Assembly: GCA_964356295.1 (NCBI GenBank)
Contig: CAYHHE010000074.1
Span: 1 to 14,807, forward strand
Length of the DNA stretch: 14,807 nt
DNA from: CAVQGZ01 sp964356295
GTDB taxonomy: Bacteria; Actinomycetota; Actinomycetes; Jiangellales; Jiangellaceae
Reading direction: 5' to 3'
Part shown: in pieces, positions 1-6,955 of the stretch
Layout of the letters: the number at the start of each line of letters is the position of its first letter
How positions within the stretch are numbered: the first letter of the stretch is position 1
The notes under the pieces: model-generated
What the model saw: only the letters and a program-made list of their open reading frames with translations
What the model was told of the DNA's origin: nothing
Database searches by the model: none
Made by a program: the position numbers and the translations under genes

Positions 1-5
1 ACCCG

Positions 6-1379
6 GTGACGACCTTCGACATCGTCGTGCTCGGTGGTGGCAGCGGCGGCTACGCATGCGCCCTGAGGGCGGCTCAGCTGGGCAAGTCTGTCGCACTGAT
101 CGAGCGGGACAAGCTCGGCGGGACGTGCCTTCACTACGGATGCATCCCCACCAAGGCCCTGCTCCACGCAGCGGAGGTCGCTGACGAGGCTCGGCACGGC
201 TCCGAGGTCGGCGTGCGATCGACGTTCGACGGCATCGACATGGCCGGCGTCAACTCCTACAAGGACGGTGTGGTCGCACGCCTCTACAAGGGCCTGCAGG
301 GCCTGGTCAAGAGTCGCAAGATCACCTACGTCGAGGGCAGCGGCCGACTGGTCGGACCCAATGCTGTCGAGGTCGACGGGACCCGCTTCGAGGGGTCGGC
401 GGTCGTGCTGGCGACGGGCTCCTACGCGCGGTCGCTTCCCGGTCTGGAGATCGACGGGCAGCGGGTGCTCACGTCGTACGAGGCGCTCAGGTTGGACTAC
501 GTGCCCGACCGGGTCGTGGTGCTCGGCGGTGGGGTCATAGGTGTGGAGTTCGCCAGCGTGTGGCGTTCCTTCGGCGCCGAGGTCACCATCGTCGAGGCTC
601 TGCCGAGGCTCGTCCCTGCCGAGGACGAGGCGTGCTCGAAGGCAGTCGAACGAGCGTTCCGCAAGCGGACGATCGCCTTCAAGACCGGTGTCCGCTTCGC
701 TGGGGTTCACTCCACCGACTCCGGCGTCACCGTGTCGTTGGAGAACGGCGAGTCGATCGACGCCGACATCCTGCTGGTCGCGGTCGGGCGGGGGCCGAAC
801 ACTGCCGACATGGGATACGAGGAGGTGGGCGTGGCGATGGATCGTGGGTTCGTCCTCGCCGACGATCGGACTCGCACCAACGTGCCGGGTGTGTATGCCG
901 TGGGCGACATCGTTCCAGGCCTGCAGCTGGCGCACCGCGGCTTCCAGCAGGGCATCTTCGTCGCCGAGGAGATCGCCGGGCTCAACCCGGTCCCGATCGA
1001 CGAGTCCGCTATTCCTCGCGTGACCTACTCCGAGCCAGAGGTCGCTTCGGTCGGCCTCACCGAGGCCGAAGCCATCGAGCGGCTGGGCAAGGACAAGGTC
1101 GTCTCACTGCAGTACGACCTCGCCGGCAACGGGAAGAGCCAGATCCTCAAGACCGCTGGGTTCATCAAGCTGGTTGCCGAGAAGGACGGCCCGGTGATCG
1201 GGATCCACATGGTCGGCAGCCGTGTCGGCGAGCTCATCGGCGAAGCGCAGCTGATCTACAGCTGGGAGGCTCTGCCCAGCGAGGTGGCCCAGCTGGTCCA
1301 CGCGCATCCCACCCAGAGCGAGGCCATGGGCGAGGCCCACCTGGCGCTGGCTGGCAAAGCGCTCCACGCGCACGGGTAG
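6..1379 (+). CDS. lpdA: Dihydrolipoyl dehydrogenase (E3), class I flavoprotein disulfide reductase
   Basis: This cytoplasmic FAD enzyme reoxidises the dihydrolipoyl groups of 2-oxoacid dehydrogenase E2 subunits and passes the electrons to NAD+. The 457-residue product has the usual family length. It shows an N-terminal FAD Rossmann motif (GGGSGG, residues 10-15). The redox disulfide motif GGTCLHYGCIPTK has C41 and C46. A second nucleotide-binding fold has VVLGGGVIGVEFAS (about 171-184), followed by the FAD motif with VYAVGD. The C-terminal HAHPTQSE supplies the catalytic pair H434 and E439 by analogy with E. coli Lpd. The GTG at base 6 is the start that gives a normal N-terminus, but its ribosome site and promoter lie outside the window. 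sucB follows after 47 bases on the same strand, so they are probably co-transcribed. The family assignment is secure; which E1/E2 complexes it serves is inferred from context. Confidence 0.95.
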   Translation: MTTFDIVVLGGGSGGYACALRAAQLGKSVALIERDKLGGTCLHYGCIPTKALLHAAEVADEARHGSEVGVRSTFDGIDMAGVNSYKDGVVARLYKGLQGLVKSRKITYVEGSGRLVGPNAVEVDGTRFEGSAVVLATGSYARSLPGLEIDGQRVLTSYEALRLDYVPDRVVVLGGGVIGVEFASVWRSFGAEVTIVEALPRLVPAEDEACSKAVERAFRKRTIAFKTGVRFAGVHSTDSGVTVSLENGESIDADILLVAVGRGPNTADMGYEEVGVAMDRGFVLADDRTRTNVPGVYAVGDIVPGLQLAHRGFQQGIFVAEEIAGLNPVPIDESAIPRVTYSEPEVASVGLTEAEAIERLGKDKVVSLQYDLAGNGKSQILKTAGFIKLVAEKDGPVIGIHMVGSRVGELIGEAQLIYSWEALPSEVAQLVHAHPTQSEAMGEAHLALAGKALHAHG

Positions 1380-1426
1380 CGGCAGTCCCCGACGTACCGA
1401 GTGTCACGACAGAGAGGCTCACCGGC

Positions 1427-3214
1427 ATGGCAACCCCCGTCACCCTCCCCCAGCTCGGCGAGAGCGTGACCGAAGGCACGGTCACCCGTTGGCTCAAGCA
1501 GCCCGGTGAGGCGGTCGCGGTCGACGAGCCGCTGCTGGAGGTCTCCACCGACAAGGTCGACACCGAGATCCCCTCCCCGGCTGCCGGCGTGCTGCTGGAG
1601 ATCAAGGTGCCCGAGGACGAGACCGTGGCCGTCGGCACCGAGCTGGCGATGATCGGGGATCCCAGCGAGGCCTCCGGCTCCGCTGCCGCTCCGGCACCGG
1701 CCCCCGCGCAGCCCGCCGCGACGCCGGAACCTGCTGCGACGCCGGAACCGGTCGCCTCCCAACCGCCGACGCCTGCACCAGCCGAGCCCACCGCGGCGCC
1801 CGCGACGAGTATCCCGGCCTCCGGCCAGGCCGTCACCCTCCCTCAGCTCGGCGAGAGCGTGACCGAGGGCACGGTCACCCGCTGGCTCAAGCAGGTGGGT
1901 GACACCGTGGCCGCGGACGAGCCGCTGCTGGAGGTCTCCACCGACAAGGTCGACACCGAGATCCCCTCCCCGACCGGCGGCGTGCTGCTGGAGATCAAGG
2001 TGCCCGAGGACGAGACCGTCCCGGTCGGCACGGAGCTGGCGATCATCGGCGAGCCGGGCACACCCGCGACTGCGGCACCCCCGGCGCCCGCGGCACCGGC
2101 AGCAGTGCATACGCCCACCGCTCCGCCACCCCCGCCACCCGCCGCGGCACCCTCGGCTCCCCCCGCGCCAGCTGCGGCGGCTCCGGCCACCACCCCAGTC
2201 GCTCCCGCACCGGCACCGGCACCGGCAGCCACCGCCGGGGGGCCGTCGCCGTACGTGACGCCTCTGGTGCGCAAGCTGGCCGCCGAGCACGCAGTGGACC
2301 TGTCCACGATCACCGGCACCGGGGTCGGCGGGCGTATCCGCAAGCAGGACGTGCTGGCCGCCGCGGAGGCGGCCAAGGCGGCCGCGCCCGCCCCAGTTCC
2401 CCCGACGGCTCCGGCGGCCGCCCCGGCACCCGCCGCCGCCCCCGGCCCCCCGGCTCCGGCCACCGCCGCACCAGCGCTGACCCCGTCCCCGCTGCGTGGC
2501 TCCACGGTCAAGATGTCGCGCCTTCGCCAGCTCATCGCTGACCGGATGGTCGAGTCCCTGCACGTCTCCGCTCAGCTCACCACCGTGGTCGAGGTCGACA
2601 TGACCCCGGTCGCACGACTGCGGGCCCGAGCGAAGACCGACTTCGAGGCCCGCGAGGGCGTCAAGCTCTCGTTCCTGCCGTTCCTGGCCAAGGCCACCCT
2701 CGAGGGACTCAAGGTCTTCCCGGGACTCAACGCCACGATCGACATGGACACCAAGCAGGTCACCTACTCCGACGCCGAGCACCTCGGCATCGCCGTGGAC
2801 ACCGAGCGCGGCCTGCTCGTGCCGGTCATCAAGGATGCCGGCGATCTCAACATCGCCGGGCTGGCCCGCAAGATCACCGACATCGCCGAGCGCACCCGAA
2901 CCAACAAGATCACCCCAGACGAGCTGTCCGGCGGCACGTTCACGCTGACCAACACCGGCAGCCGGGGCGCGCTGTTCGACACCCCGATCATCAACCAGCC
3001 GCAGACCGGCATCCTCGGCACCGGAGCGATCGTCAAGCGGCCCGTCGTGGTCACCGACGCTATGGGCCAGGACTCCTTCGCGGTGCGGCAGATGATGTAC
3101 CTCGCCCTGACCTACGACCATCGTCTTGTCGACGGCGCCGACGCCGCCCGATTCCTCGGCGCGGTCAAGCAGCGCCTGGAAGAGGGCGCCTTCGACGGCG
3201 ACCTGGGCCTGTAG
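1427..3214 (+). CDS. sucB: 2-oxoacid dehydrogenase E2 (dihydrolipoamide acyltransferase), two lipoyl domains, SucB/DlaT type
   Basis: This is the E2 core of a 2-oxoacid dehydrogenase complex, 595 residues long. Lipoyl domain 1 covers about 1-80 with lipoyl-lysine K43 in STDKVDTE. An Ala/Pro-rich hinge follows, then lipoyl domain 2 (about 135-210, K174) and a second Ala/Pro hinge. The peripheral subunit-binding domain spans about 275-315 (PYVTPLVRKLA to GRIRKQDVLAA). The acyltransferase domain covers about 365-595, ending in YDHRLVDG with catalytic H565 and D569. The start is ATG 1427: it opens a complete lipoyl domain and has AGAGAGG ten bases upstream, whereas the same frame extends far upstream inside lpdA without meaning. 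Such proteins are commonly named SucB in actinobacteria. In Mycobacterium and Corynebacterium the equivalent (DlaT/AceF) is an acetyltransferase serving pyruvate dehydrogenase, so substrate choice is uncertain. The stop overlaps the next gene's GTG by one base. The hinge has a small 18-base tandem repeat at about 1718-1749. Confidence 0.95.
   Translation: MATPVTLPQLGESVTEGTVTRWLKQPGEAVAVDEPLLEVSTDKVDTEIPSPAAGVLLEIKVPEDETVAVGTELAMIGDPSEASGSAAAPAPAPAQPAATPEPAATPEPVASQPPTPAPAEPTAAPATSIPASGQAVTLPQLGESVTEGTVTRWLKQVGDTVAADEPLLEVSTDKVDTEIPSPTGGVLLEIKVPEDETVPVGTELAIIGEPGTPATAAPPAPAAPAAVHTPTAPPPPPPAAAPSAPPAPAAAAPATTPVAPAPAPAPAATAGGPSPYVTPLVRKLAAEHAVDLSTITGTGVGGRIRKQDVLAAAEAAKAAAPAPVPPTAPAAAPAPAAAPGPPAPATAAPALTPSPLRGSTVKMSRLRQLIADRMVESLHVSAQLTTVVEVDMTPVARLRARAKTDFEAREGVKLSFLPFLAKATLEGLKVFPGLNATIDMDTKQVTYSDAEHLGIAVDTERGLLVPVIKDAGDLNIAGLARKITDIAERTRTNKITPDELSGGTFTLTNTGSRGALFDTPIINQPQTGILGTGAIVKRPVVVTDAMGQDSFAVRQMMYLALTYDHRLVDGADAARFLGAVKQRLEEGAFDGDLGL
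1439..2053 (+). repeat. Duplicated lipoyl domain within sucB
   Basis: The two lipoyl domains (bases 1439-1660 and 1832-2053) encode 74-residue units that by manual alignment match at 65 positions. At DNA level they share an uninterrupted identical run of 57 bases (1523-1579 and 1916-1972) around the lipoyl-lysine codon, and a second run of about 42 bases just after it. The identity includes third codon positions. That points to recent duplication or ongoing homogenisation rather than protein-level selection alone. Confidence 0.9.
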
Positions 3215-4110
3215 TGAGAGTCGCGATCGCCGGCGGCTCCGGCTTCATCGGTCGCGCCCTGAAGCCGTCGCTGACCGCCCACGGGCACCAGGTGGTGAGC
3301 CTGGTGCGCGCTCAGGCGTCCGGCCCGGACACGGTCGGATGGGACCCGGCCTCCCGCACCGTCGACCTAGACGCGCTGGCCGGGGTGGACGCCATCGTCA
3401 ACCTCGCCGGGGCCGGGATCGGCGACAAGCGCTGGAGCGAGGCGTACAAGCGCACCCTCTACGACAGCCACGTGGGGTCGGCGGCCACCCTGGCGAATGC
3501 GGCAGCGCAGGCCAGCCCGACGCCGTCGGTCCTGGTCAGCGTCGGGGCCATGGGCTACTACGGCAACGCCACCGGCGGGGTGCCGTTGACCGAGGACTCC
3601 CCGGCGGGTCGCGACTTCGCCGCAGGGATCGTGGCCGACAAGGAGGCAGCGACGGCGCCGGCCGCGGACGCGGGTGTGCGGGTCGTCCTCCCCCGGCTCA
3701 GCCTGGTCATGGGGTCCTCCGGAGGGACGCTGGGCCGAAGGCTGCTCCCCTTGGCCAAGGCAGGCATCCTCGGCCCCCTCGCCGGCGGGAAGACGATCTG
3801 GAGCGTCGTCTCGGTCCAGGACGTCGTGCGAGCGCTGGAGTTCCTGCTGACCAACAAGGACGCCTCCGGGCCGTACAACGTCTCCGCGCCCACCACCACC
3901 ACCAACGGCGAGTTCACCCGGCTCCTGGGCCAAGCCGTGCACCGGCCGACCGTCCTCCCGGTGCCGCGCTTCGCCCTGAAGATCGTTCAGGGCGAGCTCG
4001 CCGACGACATCCTCGCCGACTTCAACGTCGTCCCCGCCAGGATCACCGCCGCCGGTTTCACCTTCGAGCATCCGGACGCGCGCAGCATCGTGGCTGCCGC
4101 CGTCGGCTGA
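3214..4110 (+). CDS. TIGR01777-type NAD(P)-dependent sugar-epimerase-like protein (Rv2216 type)
   Basis: This 298-residue protein belongs to an atypical group of extended short-chain dehydrogenases. The N-terminal Rossmann motif is AGGSGFIG (G7, G10, G13). MGYYGNATGG at about 113-122 matches the family's YYG signature. The last 50 residues (VPRFALKIVQGELADDILADF to GFTFEHPD) match the DUF1731 C-terminal domain. The substrate is unknown in this family; the E. coli YfcH and Rv2216 proteins are relatives. The GTG start at 3214 uses the last base of the sucB stop codon (TAGTG), so translation is probably coupled and the gene belongs to the lpdA-sucB operon. The same neighbour relation is found in mycobacteria, which hints at a link with the E2 complex, but none is proven. 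Confidence 0.88.
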   Translation: MRVAIAGGSGFIGRALKPSLTAHGHQVVSLVRAQASGPDTVGWDPASRTVDLDALAGVDAIVNLAGAGIGDKRWSEAYKRTLYDSHVGSAATLANAAAQASPTPSVLVSVGAMGYYGNATGGVPLTEDSPAGRDFAAGIVADKEAATAPAADAGVRVVLPRLSLVMGSSGGTLGRRLLPLAKAGILGPLAGGKTIWSVVSVQDVVRALEFLLTNKDASGPYNVSAPTTTTNGEFTRLLGQAVHRPTVLPVPRFALKIVQGELADDILADFNVVPARITAAGFTFEHPDARSIVAAAVG

Positions 4111-4130
4111 GGCGTCGACGGCTCAGCCGA
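4103..4130. terminator. Hairpin between convergent epimerase and pseudokinase genes
   Basis: TCGGCTGA (4103-4110) and TCAGCCGA (4123-4130) form a perfect 8-bp inverted repeat around a 12-base loop that itself contains the palindrome CGTCGACG. The left arm ends in the epimerase TGA. The right arm begins with the complement of the pseudokinase TGA. There is no T-run, as is common in actinobacterial terminators. It would act in both directions. Confidence 0.6.
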
Positions 4131-5589
4131 AGCGCCACTCCTGCCCGGTGGGGTCCGGGACCAGGCGGGCCTGCCAGGTCGATGACGGCAGGCCGGGCAG
4201 CTCCGCAACGACCGTGCCGTCGGTATCCAGCAGCGTGTATGGCTCGAGCCGGTCGGTGATCTCCAGGACCACCAGGGCGCCCTGCTGCTGGACCACCGCC
4301 GCCTCCTCCACGACGAAGACCAGCCCGTCGGGTCGCACCCGCTGGTCGGCGTAGGCGGTGTCGAGCTCGAGATCGGCGGACAGGCCAGGGCTGCGAGGGT
4401 CGTACACCTCGCACAGCCGCTGCTGCTGCCCGGTCACCAGCGCCGCCGACCGTCGCGTGTACAGCTCATCGATGACGCTGGCCCAGTCCTGCGGGATCGG
4501 TGGGGTGGTCTGCGCGGCGGCGCCGGGAGATCCGCAGAGCTCGACCCCGCCCGGGACCCCGGCGACAGCCGGAGCCTCGTCAGTGTCGGCATCGGGTGTC
4601 GCCCCCACGGTCGGTTGGGACGTCGGCTGCGCCGGCTGGGTCGGCGGACCGGCCGGCGCGGACGGACGAGCCGCCGACTGGGTAGGCGAGGTGCTCACCC
4701 GGAGCGTGTCCGTGGTGCCACCTCGTCCGCCGAACACCGCGACGACAGCGACCGCGATGACCGCCAGCACCATCACGGCGGCCACGACAGCGCCCACCCG
4801 ACGGGTCCGGCCGGTCGCGGGACGAGGGTCCGGCTCCAAGTCGCCACCGGTGCCCGCGGACGCGGGACGTTCGGGCTGGTCCGGGTCGCAGGCCTCACCA
4901 TCCCCGACTGACCCCAGCGGCTCCGGCTCGGCCACCTCCAGCAGCGTCCTCGCGACCTCGTCCGCGCTCACCGACGGGGAGGACAGCGAGGTCGATGCGG
5001 CATGCAGTGCGTGCGAGTCGGTGTCGCCGGCCGCTCGCTGGAGCATGGTGACCAGCGCGGCGACGTCGGTGGCAGGGGTGGGGTCGTCGACCTCGCGCGG
5101 GGCGAGCTCGTGCAGGACCGCCTGGACACCCGCCCCGACCAACGTGGGACGACCGTCCCGGTCGATCGCGACCACGTCGCGCCCCACAGCTCCGTGGGCC
5201 AGTCCGGCACGGTGCAGGGCGTCCAGCGCCGATGCGACGGGCGCCAGTGCGGTCGCCACCTGGCCGGCGGTCCGTGGCGGCTCCGCCAGACGTGCCAGGC
5301 TGGCCTGCGAGGCGACCGGCAGGACGAGGGCGTCCGCATCCGCTGCCAGCACCACCGGCTCGGCGAGGTGCTCGTGCTCGATGGCCGCGAACTCGGCGAG
5401 CAGGCTGACGATGGCGGTGCGCTCCTGCTCGGTCAGCGGCGGCAGCACGCGCACCGCGACCCGCCGCCGGGACCCCTCCGCGACGGCAGCGAAGCGGTCG
5501 GGGTCCTCGCCGAGCGGGTCGGCGCCGGTGACCAGGAAGCCCCGCACCTCGGGGAACCCCTGGCCCTCGGGCGTCGCTGGCGTCGACAC
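4123..5589 (-). CDS. Membrane-anchored protein pseudokinase with extracytoplasmic NTF2-like C-terminal domain
   Basis: The 488-residue product starts with a degenerate serine/threonine kinase-like region (about 15-220). VAVRVL has R47 where the ATP-binding lysine of VAIK would be. ALHRAGLAHGAVGRDVV (about 124-140) replaces the HRDLKPxN loop, leaving H132-G133-A134. LVGAGV (150-155) replaces the DFG motif. All three catalytic signatures are missing, so it should not phosphorylate. A basic stretch (RTRR) precedes one membrane segment at about 266-287. A Thr/Pro/Ala-rich linker (about 295-345) leads to a C-terminal domain (about 350-488) with cysteines C352 and C393, predicted outside the cell. 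Its pattern DWASVIDELYTRRSAAL to the final WRFG looks NTF2/SnoaL-like, which is tentative. The start is GTG 5589: an in-frame TGA lies 15-12 bases upstream, and GGGG precedes it closely. It is divergent from the flavoenzyme gene. A signalling or scaffold role is inference. Confidence 0.75.
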   Translation of the reverse strand: MSTPATPEGQGFPEVRGFLVTGADPLGEDPDRFAAVAEGSRRRVAVRVLPPLTEQERTAIVSLLAEFAAIEHEHLAEPVVLAADADALVLPVASQASLARLAEPPRTAGQVATALAPVASALDALHRAGLAHGAVGRDVVAIDRDGRPTLVGAGVQAVLHELAPREVDDPTPATDVAALVTMLQRAAGDTDSHALHAASTSLSSPSVSADEVARTLLEVAEPEPLGSVGDGEACDPDQPERPASAGTGGDLEPDPRPATGRTRRVGAVVAAVMVLAVIAVAVVAVFGGRGGTTDTLRVSTSPTQSAARPSAPAGPPTQPAQPTSQPTVGATPDADTDEAPAVAGVPGGVELCGSPGAAAQTTPPIPQDWASVIDELYTRRSAALVTGQQQRLCEVYDPRSPGLSADLELDTAYADQRVRPDGLVFVVEEAAVVQQQGALVVLEITDRLEPYTLLDTDGTVVAELPGLPSSTWQARLVPDPTGQEWRFG

Positions 5590-5656
5590 CGCCCCATCGT
5601 CTCAAACCAGACGATTCGGGGTCGGCCGCCGTCCACCGCCGCGTCGGGTCACCCGG

Positions 5657-5662
5657 TACGGT
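5657..5662 (+). promoter_or_regulatory. Candidate -10 element for the flavoenzyme gene (leaderless)
   Basis: TACGGT fits the actinobacterial TANNNT -10 pattern and ends 8 bases before ATG 5671, with no convincing ribosome site between. The transcript could begin at or within two bases of the start codon. The 81-base gap 5590-5670 must also hold the promoter of the divergent pseudokinase gene, which I cannot place; GACGAT six bases before its GTG is only a partial match. Confidence 0.4.
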
Positions 5663-5670
5663 CCGGCAGC

Positions 5671-6945
5671 ATGGCACCGTCCCCCCGATCGGCCGACGTC
5701 GACACCGTCGTCGTCGGAGCCGGGCTGTCCGGGCTGGCCTGCGCTCGACGACTGACCGAGGCCGGCCTGCAGGTCGTCGTGCTGGAGGCCTCCGAGGCAG
5801 TGGGCGGACGAGTCCGCACCGACGTGGTGGACGGCTTCCGCCTCGACCGCGGCTTCCAGGTGCTCAACCCCTCCTACCCGGCGCTTGCCGACACGGTCGA
5901 CATCCAGCGGTTGCGGCTGCGGTCCTACCTCGCTGGAGTCGTCGTCGCGATCGGCTCGAGCCGGCACCTCGTCGCGGACCCGACCCGCTACCCACGGGCG
6001 CTGCTGTCGACGCTGCGGGCTCCGGTGGGCAGCCCTGCCGGGAAGATGAGGCTGGCGGCGATGGCGGTCCAGGTGGCTCTGCGGGATGTCGCGAGCGACC
6101 TGTCGTTGCCGGAGTCGACCACCGCGGAAGCCCTGCGGAACCGGGGCATCGAGACCGCCACCGTGGAGCGGTTGCTGCGGCCCTTCCTGTCCGGGGTCTT
6201 CCTCGAGCCGGACCTGGCGACCTCCTCGCGGTTCTTCGACCTCGTGCTGCGCTCGTTCGTCAAGGGGGGCCCGGGGCTGCCGGCCTCCGGGATGCAGGCC
6301 CTACCCGAGGAGGTGGCCCGACCGCTGCCGCCCCATGTGGTGCGGCTGTCGACGCCGACGGTCGCCCTCGCCCCTGGCGAGGTGAGCCTGGCGGACTCCT
6401 CGAGGATCACCGGCCGCGCCGTCGTCGTCGCGACCGACCCCGCACGGGCCGCGGCGCTGCTGCCCGGCTTCGCCGCACCACGCATGCGGGCCGTCACGAC
6501 CTGGTACCACACCACCCCCGGAGTGCCTGGGCGCGACCTGCTCGGCGGCCGTCCGGTACTCGTGGTCGACGGGCAGGCCCGAGGCCCGGTGGTCAACTCG
6601 TCGGTGCTCAGCACCGTTGCACCCACCTACGCACCGCCCGGGTCCACGCTGGTGTCCAGCTCGGTGCTCGGGACGACCGGGGCAGCGGCGGACGAGGCGG
6701 CCGTCCTGGCCCATCTGGCGGTCCTGTACGGGCGCGCCACCGACGACTGGCAGCTGGTGGCACGGGTCCAGGTGCCGCAGGCGTTGCCCGCGATGCCGCC
6801 ACCGCTGTCGCTGCGGCAGCCCGTCCGCCTGGCCGAGCAGATCTACCTCTGCGGCGACCACCGCGACACCGGGTCCATCCAGGGGGCCCTGGTGTCCGGA
6901 CGTCGCGCCGCCGCGGCCGTCCTCACCGACCTCGGGCCCGGCTGA
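5671..6945 (+). CDS. FAD-dependent oxidoreductase, amine oxidase / phytoene desaturase-like
   Basis: This 424-residue flavoenzyme opens with the dinucleotide-binding motif VVVGAGLSGL (G16, G18, G21) and E39 at the end of the second strand. The GGRVRT motif (45-50) typical of the monoamine oxidase, protoporphyrinogen oxidase and phytoene desaturase superfamily follows. The C-terminal FAD motif is IYLCGDHRDTGSIQGALVSG, with D396 near the ribityl chain. No signal peptide or membrane segment is evident. The middle (substrate) part gives no recognisable specificity, so the substrate is unknown and carotenoid or amine oxidation should not be assumed. The ATG at 5671 was chosen because the Rossmann strand starts twelve residues later and a TACGGT promoter element sits just upstream. 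The open frame continues upstream only as a shadow of the opposite gene. It ends three bases before the MMPL gene's stop codon. Confidence 0.85.
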   Translation: MAPSPRSADVDTVVVGAGLSGLACARRLTEAGLQVVVLEASEAVGGRVRTDVVDGFRLDRGFQVLNPSYPALADTVDIQRLRLRSYLAGVVVAIGSSRHLVADPTRYPRALLSTLRAPVGSPAGKMRLAAMAVQVALRDVASDLSLPESTTAEALRNRGIETATVERLLRPFLSGVFLEPDLATSSRFFDLVLRSFVKGGPGLPASGMQALPEEVARPLPPHVVRLSTPTVALAPGEVSLADSSRITGRAVVVATDPARAAALLPGFAAPRMRAVTTWYHTTPGVPGRDLLGGRPVLVVDGQARGPVVNSSVLSTVAPTYAPPGSTLVSSSVLGTTGAAADEAAVLAHLAVLYGRATDDWQLVARVQVPQALPAMPPPLSLRQPVRLAEQIYLCGDHRDTGSIQGALVSGRRAAAAVLTDLGPG

Positions 6946-6955
6946 GCCTCAGCCG
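6939..6955. terminator. Hairpin containing both stop codons of the flavoenzyme and MMPL genes
   Basis: CGGCTGA (6939-6945), loop GCC, TCAGCCG (6949-6955) is a perfect 7-bp stem. The left arm ends in the flavoenzyme TGA and the right arm begins with the complement of the MMPL TGA. The arms are the same seven bases as the core of the hairpin at 4103-4130. No T-run follows. A bidirectional terminator is the simplest reading. Confidence 0.6.

Noticed and set aside
560..1426. Upstream extension of the sucB frame through lpdA
   Set aside because: Arg-rich out-of-frame reading of lpdA; the E2 lipoyl domain starts at ATG 1427 with a ribosome site.
1256..3121. 621-codon open frame on the minus strand opposite sucB
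   Set aside because: It is low-complexity Arg/Gly-rich and mirrors the Ala/Pro linkers and lipoyl domains; high GC opens such shadow frames. The plus strand has full domain evidence.
5002..5670. Upstream extension of the flavoenzyme frame
   Set aside because: It lies opposite the pseudokinase gene and has no domain; the Rossmann fold begins just after ATG 5671.
4358..5755. 465-codon plus-strand frame opposite the pseudokinase
   Set aside because: Ser/Thr/Arg-rich composition without domains; the minus frame has a kinase-like region, a membrane helix and a structured C-terminus.
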